Shown here piece by piece: positions 52,997 through 61,780 of a stretch of DNA of 64,000 bases (positions within the stretch are counted from its first letter, which is position 1; the number at the start of each line of letters is the position of its first letter). The translations under genes and the position numbers were made by a program. A model generated the notes under the pieces. The model saw only the letters and a program-made list of their open reading frames with translations. It did not search any database and had not been told where the DNA came from. The stretch covers positions 45,920 through 109,919 of the forward strand of contig JASJCT010000008.1 of assembly GCA_030065855.1 (NCBI GenBank). The letters are read 5' to 3'. The DNA comes from Myxococcota bacterium (GTDB lineage Bacteria > Myxococcota_A > Polyangia > JAAYKL01).

Positions 52997-54550
52997 GTGT
53001 TTGAAATGGACCACTTAGGACAGATACTCGATAACCGATTTAGGTTGCTTCAGCTTCTTGGTGAGGGTGGAATGGGATCCGTGTACCTGGGGCAGCACAC
53101 GGTGATCGGCCGGGATGTGGCGGTAAAGTTTCTCAGAGCCGAGCTGGCCCAGGACGAGGAAATGATCAAGCGGTTCTTCAGGGAAGCCCAGGCAGCCGCG
53201 GCGATCAAGCACAAGAGCATCATCGATGTTTTCGATGTGGGCGTGGCGCCCTGGGGAGAACCCTACCTGGTGATGGAGTATCTGGAGGGGGAGAGCCTCT
53301 CTGCTGTGCTCCAGCGGACCGGGCCTATAGATGTGGGCGCCGTGTGCGCCATTATGGAGTCAGTCCTGTCTGCTTTGGGAGCCGCCCATGACAAGGGCAT
53401 CGTCCACCGGGACATCAAGCCGGAGAATATCTTTATCGTCCAGGTGCCTGATGGGCCGCCAATGATAAAGCTAATCGATTTCGGCATTTCCAAGTTCACC
53501 CAGGGCGTGGACCAAACCAAGCTGACCCGAACCGGGGAGTTGCTGGGCACCCCCACCTACATGGCACCGGAGCAGGCACGCGGTACCTCTGATATCAAGA
53601 TGAGCGCCGACCTGTACGCCCTGGGGATCGTACTGTACGAAATGCTGACCGGGGAGTTGCCGTTTACAGGTGAAAACTATAATGCCATCATTGTCAATAT
53701 CCTGACCACCGAGGCCCGTCCGCCCAGGGAAGCCTACCCAGATTTTCCAATAGAGGCCGAGGGCATCGTGCTGCGCGCCATCCACAAGGATCCGGAATAC
53801 CGATACCAAAGCGCCCAGGAGATGCTGGACGCGCTGAAAACCCTCCGGCAATTTAGCCAGCGGGCCGAACAACTCGCTAAGATCACCGGGGAAGCCACGA
53901 ATATGACCTTTGCCGCGGGGGATTTGGGCAAGACGATCCTCAAGAACAAGGGAATCGATGTGGCTTCGGATGTTTTCGCCAAGGCGATCCAGAGCTCTAT
54001 CCCGAGTGGACGGACCCAGTCAGCGATCACAAATAACACCTTCAACCAGGGGATTGTACTCGGTTTGGCCAGCGTGGCGGTTGCGATTGTGGTGGCTGCC
54101 GTTGTCTACCTGGTTTCGGGCTCGAAGAAGGAGACCAGGATACCAGCTCCTGCAATCGAGGCGAAAATAGAACCGCCAGTGGCTGCCCAGACCAAGGACG
54201 TGCAGATTTCAGTCCAAGGCGTACCGCAAGGCGCTAGGATTTTTTTTAAGGGCGCGCCGGTCGATGAGAATCCGTTTCGATCAGAGCGTTCCAAGCGTCC
54301 GGCCCTGCTCAAGGTGGAGGCGCCCGGGTTCGAATCGTTTGAGATTTCCCTCGTGCCCTCGGAGGATATGACTATCGAGGCCCGGCTTACGGCAGTGATC
54401 CAGCCTGCGCCCCCAGCGCCTGAGGTGAAGAAGAGCAGATCCAAACAGGGGCACGGGACGCCCGGCATCCAGAAGGCGGATGAAACCATTGACGATCAAT
54501 CCCTGAAACAGGGCAAAAGGGGGACCGAGTTCACTGAGGATTTTGAGTAA
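52997..54550 (+). CDS. transmembrane Ser/Thr protein kinase (PknB/Stk family)
   Basis: 517 residues from GTG 52997; ATG 53006 is as likely, and neither has a clear ribosome site. The Hanks kinase domain (~10-280) is complete: glycine loop GEGGMGSVYLG, Lys in VAVKFLR, HRDIKPENIF, IDFGISK and GTPTYMAPEQ. One transmembrane helix at ~353-372 (GIVLGLASVAVAIVVAAVVY) separates it from a short external beta-rich PEGA-like domain (PQGARIFFKGAPVDENPF). It signals envelope state to cytoplasmic targets; the FHA protein at 37 kb is a possible partner. The PEGA protein gene follows 74 bp downstream. Confidence 0.94.
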   Translation: MFEMDHLGQILDNRFRLLQLLGEGGMGSVYLGQHTVIGRDVAVKFLRAELAQDEEMIKRFFREAQAAAAIKHKSIIDVFDVGVAPWGEPYLVMEYLEGESLSAVLQRTGPIDVGAVCAIMESVLSALGAAHDKGIVHRDIKPENIFIVQVPDGPPMIKLIDFGISKFTQGVDQTKLTRTGELLGTPTYMAPEQARGTSDIKMSADLYALGIVLYEMLTGELPFTGENYNAIIVNILTTEARPPREAYPDFPIEAEGIVLRAIHKDPEYRYQSAQEMLDALKTLRQFSQRAEQLAKITGEATNMTFAAGDLGKTILKNKGIDVASDVFAKAIQSSIPSGRTQSAITNNTFNQGIVLGLASVAVAIVVAAVVYLVSGSKKETRIPAPAIEAKIEPPVAAQTKDVQISVQGVPQGARIFFKGAPVDENPFRSERSKRPALLKVEAPGFESFEISLVPSEDMTIEARLTAVIQPAPPAPEVKKSRSKQGHGTPGIQKADETIDDQSLKQGKRGTEFTEDFE

Positions 54551-54624
54551 TCCAAAAGTAGTGATACAGATCCGCCCAGTGGCCTGTGTCGGCCCGATTC
54601 ACCTCTGCGAAAAAAGGGAGGACA

Positions 54625-55677
54625 ATGTCCCTTCAAACGATATTGAAGCGAATGGCACAGGTGGGAATCTGCCTATCGGTGCTCTGCGTGACAGCGCCTG
54701 CGTTCAGCGAGCCGAGTGAGCTCGACAAGGTCGAGGCAAAGAAACACTTCGATGCCGGGTTGTCCCTGCTCAAGGCTGAGAATTACACCGGCGCCATGGT
54801 AGAGTTCGAGGCATCGTTGCTCTTATATCCGACCAAGAATGCCCTGTTCAACCTGGCCAACACATACAAGGCGCTCCATCGCTATGCCGAGGCTTACGAT
54901 GCGTTTGTCAGGCTGCAGCGGGAGTTCAGCGATCAATTGAATGAGGAGATGGAGCGGTCTGTGGAGCGGCACAAGCAGGAGATTCGCAACCTGGTCGCCG
55001 AGTTGATGGTCAAGGTGAACCTTCCCGGTGCCAAGGTCAGGGTAGGGGACAAGGAAATGCGTATCACCGAGGACTCGGGTGCACTGATCCTGGGGCCGGG
55101 GGAGTATACGGTCAGCGTGACCCTCGACGGGTACGAGCCTCAGAGCCGCAATGTAAAGATGATCTGCGGTGCCAAGAAGACCGAAGTATTTGAGCTGGAA
55201 AAGGCTGGGGCCGAAGCAGCGGTCAGCCAAACCCCGGTGTTGCCAAACACGGAGCAACTGAGGATCGAGCCACTGGATCCGAGCGGACCAACCCTGCCTG
55301 ACACCCCTCGGAAAGACAACCGTCTCGTGCAGCGCCTGTTTTGGGGAGGCCTGGCCGGCACAGTCGTGGTGGGGGCCACTACCGGTGTGTTCTGGGGCCT
55401 GACCGCCTCGAAACAAAACGAGTACAACGACCTCAAGAACGGGTTCGAAAGTGGTGAGATACCGTCGAGCGACACGGGAAAGAAGAGCAATCTGCATCAG
55501 CTCAAAGAGGACACCGAGGCCTACAATAAGGTGGCGGTGGGACTGTCCATCGGCACCGGCGCCATAGCCGTGGCCACGACAGTACTGTTCTTCATGAGCC
55601 GATCCAGCGAAGCGCCCAAATCCGGAAGCGGGCCAGAAATCTCAGCGATCCCCGGTGGGGTGCGGGTTCGGTTCTAG
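54625..55677 (+). CDS. exported TPR/PEGA-domain protein
   Basis: 350 residues from ATG 54625, with GGGAGG four bases upstream. A signal peptide ends near APAFSEP. TPR-like helices follow (AKKHFDAGLSLLKAENYTGA and ALFNLANTYKALHRYAEAYD), then a PEGA domain (KVNLPGAKVRVGDKEMRI and ILGPGEYTVSVTLDGYEP), and two hydrophobic segments near the C-terminus (GLAGTVVVGATTGVFWGL and GLSIGTGAIAVATTVLFF). This arrangement is common next to Ser/Thr kinases in Myxococcota. The role is probably envelope-associated. Its stop overlaps the convergent DUF1566 gene by 4 bp. Confidence 0.82.
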   Translation: MSLQTILKRMAQVGICLSVLCVTAPAFSEPSELDKVEAKKHFDAGLSLLKAENYTGAMVEFEASLLLYPTKNALFNLANTYKALHRYAEAYDAFVRLQREFSDQLNEEMERSVERHKQEIRNLVAELMVKVNLPGAKVRVGDKEMRITEDSGALILGPGEYTVSVTLDGYEPQSRNVKMICGAKKTEVFELEKAGAEAAVSQTPVLPNTEQLRIEPLDPSGPTLPDTPRKDNRLVQRLFWGGLAGTVVVGATTGVFWGLTASKQNEYNDLKNGFESGEIPSSDTGKKSNLHQLKEDTEAYNKVAVGLSIGTGAIAVATTVLFFMSRSSEAPKSGSGPEISAIPGGVRVRF

Positions 55678-57179
55678 TCTAGTTCACTCCAAACACAACG
55701 CACGGCCCTTGCGTTTTCTTTTGACGAGATCCTTGCTTGGCCGCTGAGGAAGCTAATAGACCACGCTTCCTGATGGTTGCTCACATCTGTCGTGGAAGAC
55801 CAATAGGTCTCGGATGTCATATCGGGAAATGCTGATGGGATGCCCTCGATCTTGAAGTTCACCAGGCTGCGCAGCTCGTTTATATTTGGCAGTCGCCATT
55901 CAGCCTTGTTGCCAAGGGTGCTGCATTCGCAACGGGCCAGCGCTTCCTGCCACGAAGTTGTCACCACGTCGAATCGCTGCCAGAGCAGATTGGTGGCGGT
56001 GTCCTGCACCATACGGTGGGGGCCGTCATCAATGGGAATGAATCGTGCTCGATTGGCAGGCTCGATCACGCGCGGGCCGACTGCGGCCGAGCGCTGGGGG
56101 GAAGAGGGAGATGCGCTTGGCTTTGCTGCTCTTGTGTTTCTTACACACCTAACATGCTCTTTGTTTGAAATTCCCGCTGTGAGGAATCTTCCCGTTGTGA
56201 AAGCCAGGCGCCATCTGTCCTCAAACGTTTCAGCCACATGTGTCGCACTGTAGAAGTACCGATCCGTGGTGGTCGGCATTCCCGGGAATACGGTTTCGTC
56301 GATGGCCGGGCTGTTGCCGTAATTTACGATGCTGATCAATTCGTGAATTTCCGGCATTCGCCAACCGACCATCCCGGCGTAGACGAGCTGCTCGCAGTGC
56401 TCAACCGACGCTCCCCAGTCCATAATTTTCGGGTCCAGCTTGCGCTGCCACATCAGCCCAGTAAGCGAGTCCGTTACGACTTCGTCGTCTGATGCATTTG
56501 CAATACAGGGGTTCTGTTCAGAGCCGTCTGCGTTGAAGCAGGTGAATACCCGTTCGTTTTGAAACTCTTTGTAGTCCGCATCCTGACCGCAGAAGTCACC
56601 TGGGGCATCTGTGTCCAACTCAGTACAAGGAACCCCCAGGCATGTCATGTCCTGCGATTCGTCGTAGCAGAAATCCTGACCAGTGGGCTGAGCCCCCCAG
56701 CATCCGTGGGTGGCGCCACAAAAGTCGTCACAGGCCGTGCCTTCGGAGTTGCAGGCGCCGCCCGGGCATTCGATTGCAGACGACCACTTCAGGAAACCAC
56801 CCGTGTCCAGGCATTCCCGCCAGCTGCCGCCGGTACATTCTATGAGGCCGAGCGTCGTGCAGGCATCGCTGTCGGTATCTGTTTCGGTGCCGGTATCTGT
56901 GCCCGTATCCGTATCGGTGCCTGTGTCTGAATCGGTGCCTGTGTCTGAATCGGTGTCTGTGTCTGAATCCGTGCCTGTGTCTGAATCGGTGCCTGTGTCT
57001 GAATCGGTGCCTGTGTCTGAATCGGTGCCTGTGTCTGAATCGGTGCCGGTGTCCACGTCGGTGTCCGTGTTGGTATCCGAATCTGAACCCGCATCTGGAA
57101 ACGCCACAGGCTCCAGGTTGATACAACCGATTACTAAAAAAATAGACAGCGTCGATAAAAGAGCAGCATACGGTTTCAT
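55674..57179 (-). CDS. Asp-Thr-linker DUF1566 lipoprotein
   Basis: 501 residues from ATG 57179, preceded by GAGGTG. The lipoprotein signal ends in FLVIGC. An Asp-Thr/Asp-Ser linker of ~75 residues leads to a Cys-rich region (GTACDDFCGATHGCWGAQP), then two DUF1566 (Lcl) domains, one around 235-345 (SLTGLMWQRKLDPKIMDWG and GWRMPEIHELISIVNYG), the other at the C-terminus (ATNLLWQRFDVVTTSWQEAL and EWRLPNINELRSLVNF). DUF1566 domains are extracellular lectin/collagen-binding-like folds. A surface-exposed adhesin or structural lipoprotein is likely. Confidence 0.85.
   Translation of the reverse strand: MKPYAALLSTLSIFLVIGCINLEPVAFPDAGSDSDTNTDTDVDTGTDSDTGTDSDTGTDSDTGTDSDTGTDSDTDTDSDTGTDSDTGTDTDTGTDTGTETDTDSDACTTLGLIECTGGSWRECLDTGGFLKWSSAIECPGGACNSEGTACDDFCGATHGCWGAQPTGQDFCYDESQDMTCLGVPCTELDTDAPGDFCGQDADYKEFQNERVFTCFNADGSEQNPCIANASDDEVVTDSLTGLMWQRKLDPKIMDWGASVEHCEQLVYAGMVGWRMPEIHELISIVNYGNSPAIDETVFPGMPTTTDRYFYSATHVAETFEDRWRLAFTTGRFLTAGISNKEHVRCVRNTRAAKPSASPSSPQRSAAVGPRVIEPANRARFIPIDDGPHRMVQDTATNLLWQRFDVVTTSWQEALARCECSTLGNKAEWRLPNINELRSLVNFKIEGIPSAFPDMTSETYWSSTTDVSNHQEAWSISFLSGQARISSKENARAVRCVWSELD
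56868..57095 (-). repeat. Asp-Thr coding repeat of the DUF1566 lipoprotein
   Basis: Minus-strand hexa- and octadeca-nucleotide repeats coding Asp-Thr-Gly-Thr-Asp-Ser units. Eighteen-base units (GTDSDT) occur about seven times almost identically between 56930 and 57045, indicating recent unit expansion. Confidence 0.88.
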
Positions 57180-57444
57180 CTGAGACACCTCATATGTCTT
57201 TTAATCTGCTAATAGTCCCAATTAACACCTTTTTAACTGCGGGGGCAACGGTTTGAAAGGTAGATTTTAGGCCTAACGTTTTGGCAGCTATTGGATGCTT
57301 CAGATGATCCCAGTGTCGAGAACTGTTTGGCTTATGGCCAGAATTTGTTATAGTCGACAGCATCTCAACATAATTGAATGGCACCGACCGTATTGAGGTG
57401 CTGTGTGGGTTGGTGCCCCCTCAAACGAGCACGTAGGGTGTAAA

Positions 57445-58887
57445 ATGAAAAAAACGCTTTTGATGATCGGTTTACTTTCTATGGTTTGGACCTTGGGTTG
57501 CGGCGGGGACGACGATGCCAACGGCGACTCTGATGATGAATCGACCGGCGATGTAAGCACGGACACGGATACCGGCACGGACACGGATACAGACACCGAT
57601 ACAGATACGGATACCGATACAGACACAGATATGGATACCGATACAGACACAGATACGGATACCGATACAGACACAGATACAGACACGGATACGGGAACGG
57701 ACACGGGCACAGATACGGATACCGATACAGACACAGATACGGGTACGGATACAGATACCGGCACGGGTACGGACACAGATACGGGCACGGATACGGGTAC
57801 GGATACAGATACCGGCACGGATACGGGTACGGATACAGATACCGGCACGGGTACGGATACAGATACGGGCACGGATACAGATACGGGTACGGATACAGAT
57901 ACGGGCACGGGTACGGACACAGATACGGGCACGGATACGGGTACGGATACAGATACCGGTACGGGTACGGACACAGATACAGATACCGGCACGGATACGG
58001 GTACAGACACAGATACGGGCACGGGTACAGACACAGATACGGGCACGGGTACAGACACAGATACCGGCACGGACACGGGCACAGATACAAGTGTGGGTGT
58101 AGATGGCATCGTCTTTGTCTCCGACCGGGACGGCAACAACGAAATCTACGTCCTCGACATGACCCAAGGGTTGGAGATTCGTCTGACGTATAATGAAGCC
58201 AATGACAGGGATCCCGTGTGGTCACCGGACGGTACCAAGATAGCCTTCACATCGGATCGGTTGGGAGGCAATGACATTTTCGTGATGGACAGGAACGGTG
58301 CGAATCCAACCCGCTTCTCCCAAGAAACAGCAGATGAGAGATTTCCAGATTGGCATCCAGATGGCGCGCTGATAGCTTTTTATCGAGGGGCAGGTATCTG
58401 CATCTACAATGCACAGAATGAGGGGAACTGTGCACCACTCGGCGGCGGACAAAATAATCACCCTTCGTGGGCACCTGATGGCACGAAGGTCGCCATTCAG
58501 AGAGACCAGGATATATATTACTTCTACTACAACCCGTATGAATACCCACCGACAGAACTCACTTACAATACTGCTTGGGAGGGCATGCCTGATTGGTCCC
58601 CTGATGGAGAGTCCATTGTGTACGTAAGCTTTGTGGGCAGCGGGAATGCGGAAATTTTTGTCATGGACGCAGCAGATGGTGGCAACCAGACCAATCTGAC
58701 CAATAATGCATACAGCGACAGGTATCCGGCCTGGTCTCCGGACGGCACCCAGGTTGTTTTCACCTCAAACAGGGACGGCGACAATGAGATTTTTATCATG
58801 GACGCCAACGGTGAAAACCAGGTTCAGCTCACCGACAACGAGTACGAAGACGTCGATCCCCATTTCTTTCCGGTATTGTTCGAGTAA
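57445..58887 (+). CDS. Asp-Thr-linker TolB-like beta-propeller lipoprotein
   Basis: 480 residues from ATG 57445 (TAGGGTG upstream). The signal MKKTLLMIGLLSMVWTLGC ends in a lipobox. About 178 residues of nearly pure Asp-Thr/Gly-Thr repeat follow, then five PD40/TolB-type propeller blades, each with a WSPDGT-like core (DRDPVWSPDGTKIAFTSDR and RYPAWSPDGTQVVFTSNRD). TolB-like propellers bind proteins or peptidoglycan-associated partners. The very long anionic linker probably projects the propeller beyond the outer membrane and may bind Ca2+. Divergent from the DUF1566 lipoprotein, with 265 bp between starts. Confidence 0.87.
   Translation: MKKTLLMIGLLSMVWTLGCGGDDDANGDSDDESTGDVSTDTDTGTDTDTDTDTDTDTDTDTDMDTDTDTDTDTDTDTDTDTDTGTDTGTDTDTDTDTDTGTDTDTGTGTDTDTGTDTGTDTDTGTDTGTDTDTGTGTDTDTGTDTDTGTDTDTGTGTDTDTGTDTGTDTDTGTGTDTDTDTGTDTGTDTDTGTGTDTDTGTGTDTDTGTDTGTDTSVGVDGIVFVSDRDGNNEIYVLDMTQGLEIRLTYNEANDRDPVWSPDGTKIAFTSDRLGGNDIFVMDRNGANPTRFSQETADERFPDWHPDGALIAFYRGAGICIYNAQNEGNCAPLGGGQNNHPSWAPDGTKVAIQRDQDIYYFYYNPYEYPPTELTYNTAWEGMPDWSPDGESIVYVSFVGSGNAEIFVMDAADGGNQTNLTNNAYSDRYPAWSPDGTQVVFTSNRDGDNEIFIMDANGENQVQLTDNEYEDVDPHFFPVLFE
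57560..58091 (+). repeat. 530-bp hexanucleotide (GAYACN) coding tract
   Basis: An almost uninterrupted run of GAYACN hexanucleotides coding Asp-Thr with Gly-Thr interruptions, in higher-order units of 12-48 bp that recur nearly identically. All changes in multiples of six stay in frame. Long antisense frames across it are by-products of the repeat. Confidence 0.95.
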
Positions 58888-58911
58888 ACAGCAAAGTTAG
58901 CATGCTCAGTG

Positions 58912-61521
58912 CTATGTCAGATCCGTGACGTTGGAGAGAAATCGGAACACCTTATCTCCAAAGCCGCCGCTGTCGAACGGCGTCTCCCCAGCCGCGGGTC
59001 GCAAGATTTTGAGTTCCTTGTAGGCCTGAATGGCGTTTTGGATGTTGATTCTGGAATGGCCTTCAGGTTTGACGAATTCACCGGCCTTGGTTCTTTCCTG
59101 AAGCAATGCCGTTGATAGCTTTTTGGTATCACCAGTTGTTTTTTCGAGTACGCGGCGCCGAATGACCGCAATAACGGCGAGATAGACCTCATGATAGTTG
59201 AGGAGGATATCTGATAGAAGAAGGGCCTTATTCCGATCACACACAGTGAATCGCCCATCGCGCTCTTCCAAAATATTGTTTCGAACCAGCACTGCAAGCA
59301 CTTTCCCAATAGACATCCGCATATCATTGCTGCCCGGCTTTACAAGATCGTCAGTTGCAGCGGCGAGCATGAACTCCCATTTGTATATCGAGAACATGAG
59401 AGCGGCCATCTCAGCGATGTCTGAAACTCCCACCTCCGGTGTCTCGCTCGTTAGGCAAATAGACGCGACCAGTGATATGGGCGCAAAGAAATTAATAATG
59501 TTGTTCTTATAATAATCGAGGGGCAATCGCTGATCATCCCGGATAGCATAGGACATGGGTTCCTGGCGTCCTTTTTGCTGGATTCTTCCGCCGCGCAAAA
59601 AGACGCGAATGGTACGGTCCAGTAAGTCACCATCTGTTTGGCCATTTTTTGTCTGATCTTGCCATTTTAAAATGATACTGCTGAGCGTCGCACCGATGTC
59701 GCTCAAAATATCGACGAGCCATGCCGCGGTGATACGGAGTTCGGGATGGGTTATCCTGGGGCTGCGGTGCGAAAGCAGGGCCGTCGCAAGAACAGCCGAC
59801 GGCGTGACGATAGTAATTCTCGTAATCTCATTGAGATTTCGGGTCGCCGTTGCCATGGCCAGCTCACGCCGCGCACTGGCACGACTTAAATCATCCCGCG
59901 ACATTCCCAAGTCGCCCATTACATCCGTCAGGGTAAATGGATTGCCAGTGCGGACATATAGCTGGCCATAACGGTGAAACAGGACGCGTGTCGATTTAAT
60001 AAGCCCTTTAAAACTCTCGCTTTTTTTCTTTCTACCGAGAGACTCCCGGACATATGCCTGTTCTTCAATAACCCGTTCGTACCCGATGAACATGGGCACC
60101 ACGCTGATATCCAACCTTGGAGAGATGGCAAGGGCGCGAATGGCCATTTCTAGCATGCCGGATTTGGGCCTGAGGAGCTTGCCGGTGCGGGATCTACCAC
60201 CCTCGATGAAAATTTCGATGGCGTAGCCCTCTTGAATAAGCCGGCGTATATATGCATTGACTACCGCACTATAGAATCGATCGTTAACAAAGCGCCGGCG
60301 AATGAAAAATGCCCCCGAAGATCGAAACAACCATCCAAGCGGCCAAAATGAAAGATTCTGGCCAGCAGCTATATGGGGCAGCACCATGTTGCTCGTCAGC
60401 ATCACTTGAGAGACCACGATATAGTCGATATGGCTTTTATGGTTGGGAAGAATCAGGGTCGGCCCCCTGGTAGTGAACGCGCGCATTTTTTCCATATCTG
60501 TTTTAAGAAAATCGATGCCGGTATAGATGCGTTTCCAAATAAACGCCATTACAAAGGCAAAAAACGCAAGGACCCGTGGGCGAAAGTCTGCAGCCAGCTT
60601 ATCCAATATGGCCTTGGCCCTTAAGGGGATATCCCCAGCCGGCATTCCCTCTTCATCTGCGATGGTCGCAAGCTCAGCATTGAGTCGCGGGCTGCTGAGT
60701 ACCTCGGTTTTAAGCCGAGAAGAGGATTTTGTCAGGGATCCCAGCTTGGAACGACGGATAAGTTCTATCTGGCGCCCCACGCCCGCTCGTATGACGCCGG
60801 GGAACGCATCAGATGTCACTTGCCGATCGCGTTTGATAGCCAAAAAATTGAGCGGGGGACCCACGATTAGTTCGTGAACCGAGCGTCGACGCATCAGCAA
60901 CCAGATCGAGCGGATCAATCTCGGATACTCGCTTGATCCAAATAAAAAATCCATGGTGCCGGGCAGCCGGTTCATGGCGTGCTCACCCCAGAGGAATACG
61001 GTGGGCAGTGCAAGGATTGGCGCTTGTAAGCGTGATTGCACCGCCACCGCAAGTCGAATACCATCGAGTCGAACAGGTCGGCTGTCGGAGATATTTCGCG
61101 TGGCCGGACGCCTGAGAAAGACAACTGCTGATCGGCCATTCTCCAAGGTTTCAGAGAGCCGACTTTCGTAATCCCGGTAGTATTTCCGTCGAAATAGACG
61201 GAGGATCCAAAGCCAAAGAGGCGTGTACAGGAACGGGCCAATCCCTGCGGCAAATCCAACTTGTGGGAGTCCGTAAACCTTGCACAGGCCGCGCAGACAA
61301 ATCAAATCGATTAGACTACGGTTTCTGAGGACAAAGATAATCCTGCCCTGCGTTGCGGCTTCCTTTACATTGCGTACCCATGCGTTATCTACTTTGATAT
61401 ACCGAACCAGTAGCCACTGGAGAACCCCTAACCACCATGAGATGACAATTTTTGGTAAACGTCCTGTTTGCATCGCCGTTTCGTACTCGCCAAGTGCACG
61501 AGGCCAACTTGCCGCTTGCAC
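58912..61521 (-). CDS. plsB: glycerol-3-phosphate acyltransferase (PlsB family)
   Basis: First acylation of glycerol 3-phosphate in phospholipid synthesis, using acyl-ACP or acyl-CoA at the inner membrane. 869 residues, full PlsB length. The acyltransferase motifs are LILPNHKSHIDYIVVSQVM (HX4D), GAFFIRRRF, FIEGGRSRTGKL and DISVVPMFIGYE. GTG 61521 is the longest start; ATG 61473 would trim 16 residues and is possible. No plsX/plsY pair is seen where rpmF and fabH meet, consistent with a PlsB-based route. Confidence 0.93.
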   Translation of the reverse strand: MQAASWPRALGEYETAMQTGRLPKIVISWWLGVLQWLLVRYIKVDNAWVRNVKEAATQGRIIFVLRNRSLIDLICLRGLCKVYGLPQVGFAAGIGPFLYTPLWLWILRLFRRKYYRDYESRLSETLENGRSAVVFLRRPATRNISDSRPVRLDGIRLAVAVQSRLQAPILALPTVFLWGEHAMNRLPGTMDFLFGSSEYPRLIRSIWLLMRRRSVHELIVGPPLNFLAIKRDRQVTSDAFPGVIRAGVGRQIELIRRSKLGSLTKSSSRLKTEVLSSPRLNAELATIADEEGMPAGDIPLRAKAILDKLAADFRPRVLAFFAFVMAFIWKRIYTGIDFLKTDMEKMRAFTTRGPTLILPNHKSHIDYIVVSQVMLTSNMVLPHIAAGQNLSFWPLGWLFRSSGAFFIRRRFVNDRFYSAVVNAYIRRLIQEGYAIEIFIEGGRSRTGKLLRPKSGMLEMAIRALAISPRLDISVVPMFIGYERVIEEQAYVRESLGRKKKSESFKGLIKSTRVLFHRYGQLYVRTGNPFTLTDVMGDLGMSRDDLSRASARRELAMATATRNLNEITRITIVTPSAVLATALLSHRSPRITHPELRITAAWLVDILSDIGATLSSIILKWQDQTKNGQTDGDLLDRTIRVFLRGGRIQQKGRQEPMSYAIRDDQRLPLDYYKNNIINFFAPISLVASICLTSETPEVGVSDIAEMAALMFSIYKWEFMLAAATDDLVKPGSNDMRMSIGKVLAVLVRNNILEERDGRFTVCDRNKALLLSDILLNYHEVYLAVIAVIRRRVLEKTTGDTKKLSTALLQERTKAGEFVKPEGHSRINIQNAIQAYKELKILRPAAGETPFDSGGFGDKVFRFLSNVTDLT

Positions 61522-61656
61522 AGGCGTATTAGAGGCTACTTTTTAAACCAATATGGGGATGAAAATCAAACTCATCTTGTCTGTTCGAAAAAATAAAATT
61601 GAGTAATAATAGGAACATACAGTTATGTATGATCACAGCCCACTAGGGGGGATAAA

Positions 61657-61754
61657 GGGTTGGTACAACCCATGAGTAGCCCGGTTTGTACCATGGCGTC
61701 GGTTGGTCCTTGGGATACTTTGAAGTATCTCCCAGTATGCTCTGAAGTATCCCA
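61657..61754. repeat. cluster of inverted repeats between flgE and plsB
   Basis: The 259-bp gap between flgE and plsB contains GGGTTG-GTA-CAACCC (61657-61671) and a larger structure with arms TGGGATACTT (61711-61720) and AAGTATCCCA (61745-61754). An intermediate AAGTATCTCCC copy (61723) could pair with the left arm instead. Alternative pairings are possible, as in attenuators or terminators, though no T tract follows on either strand. The rest of the gap shows nothing I can name. Confidence 0.5.
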
Positions 61755-61780
61755 GGGATAGCAGTGTGACGTGTTATCAC

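Noticed and set aside
57348..58225. Three long minus-strand open frames opposite the Asp-Thr tract (poly Val-Ser, Arg-Ile-Cys and Pro-Tyr-Leu patterns)
   Set aside because: They are low-complexity translations of the hexanucleotide repeat on the wrong strand, with no signal, start site or fold. The plus-strand lipoprotein explains the region.
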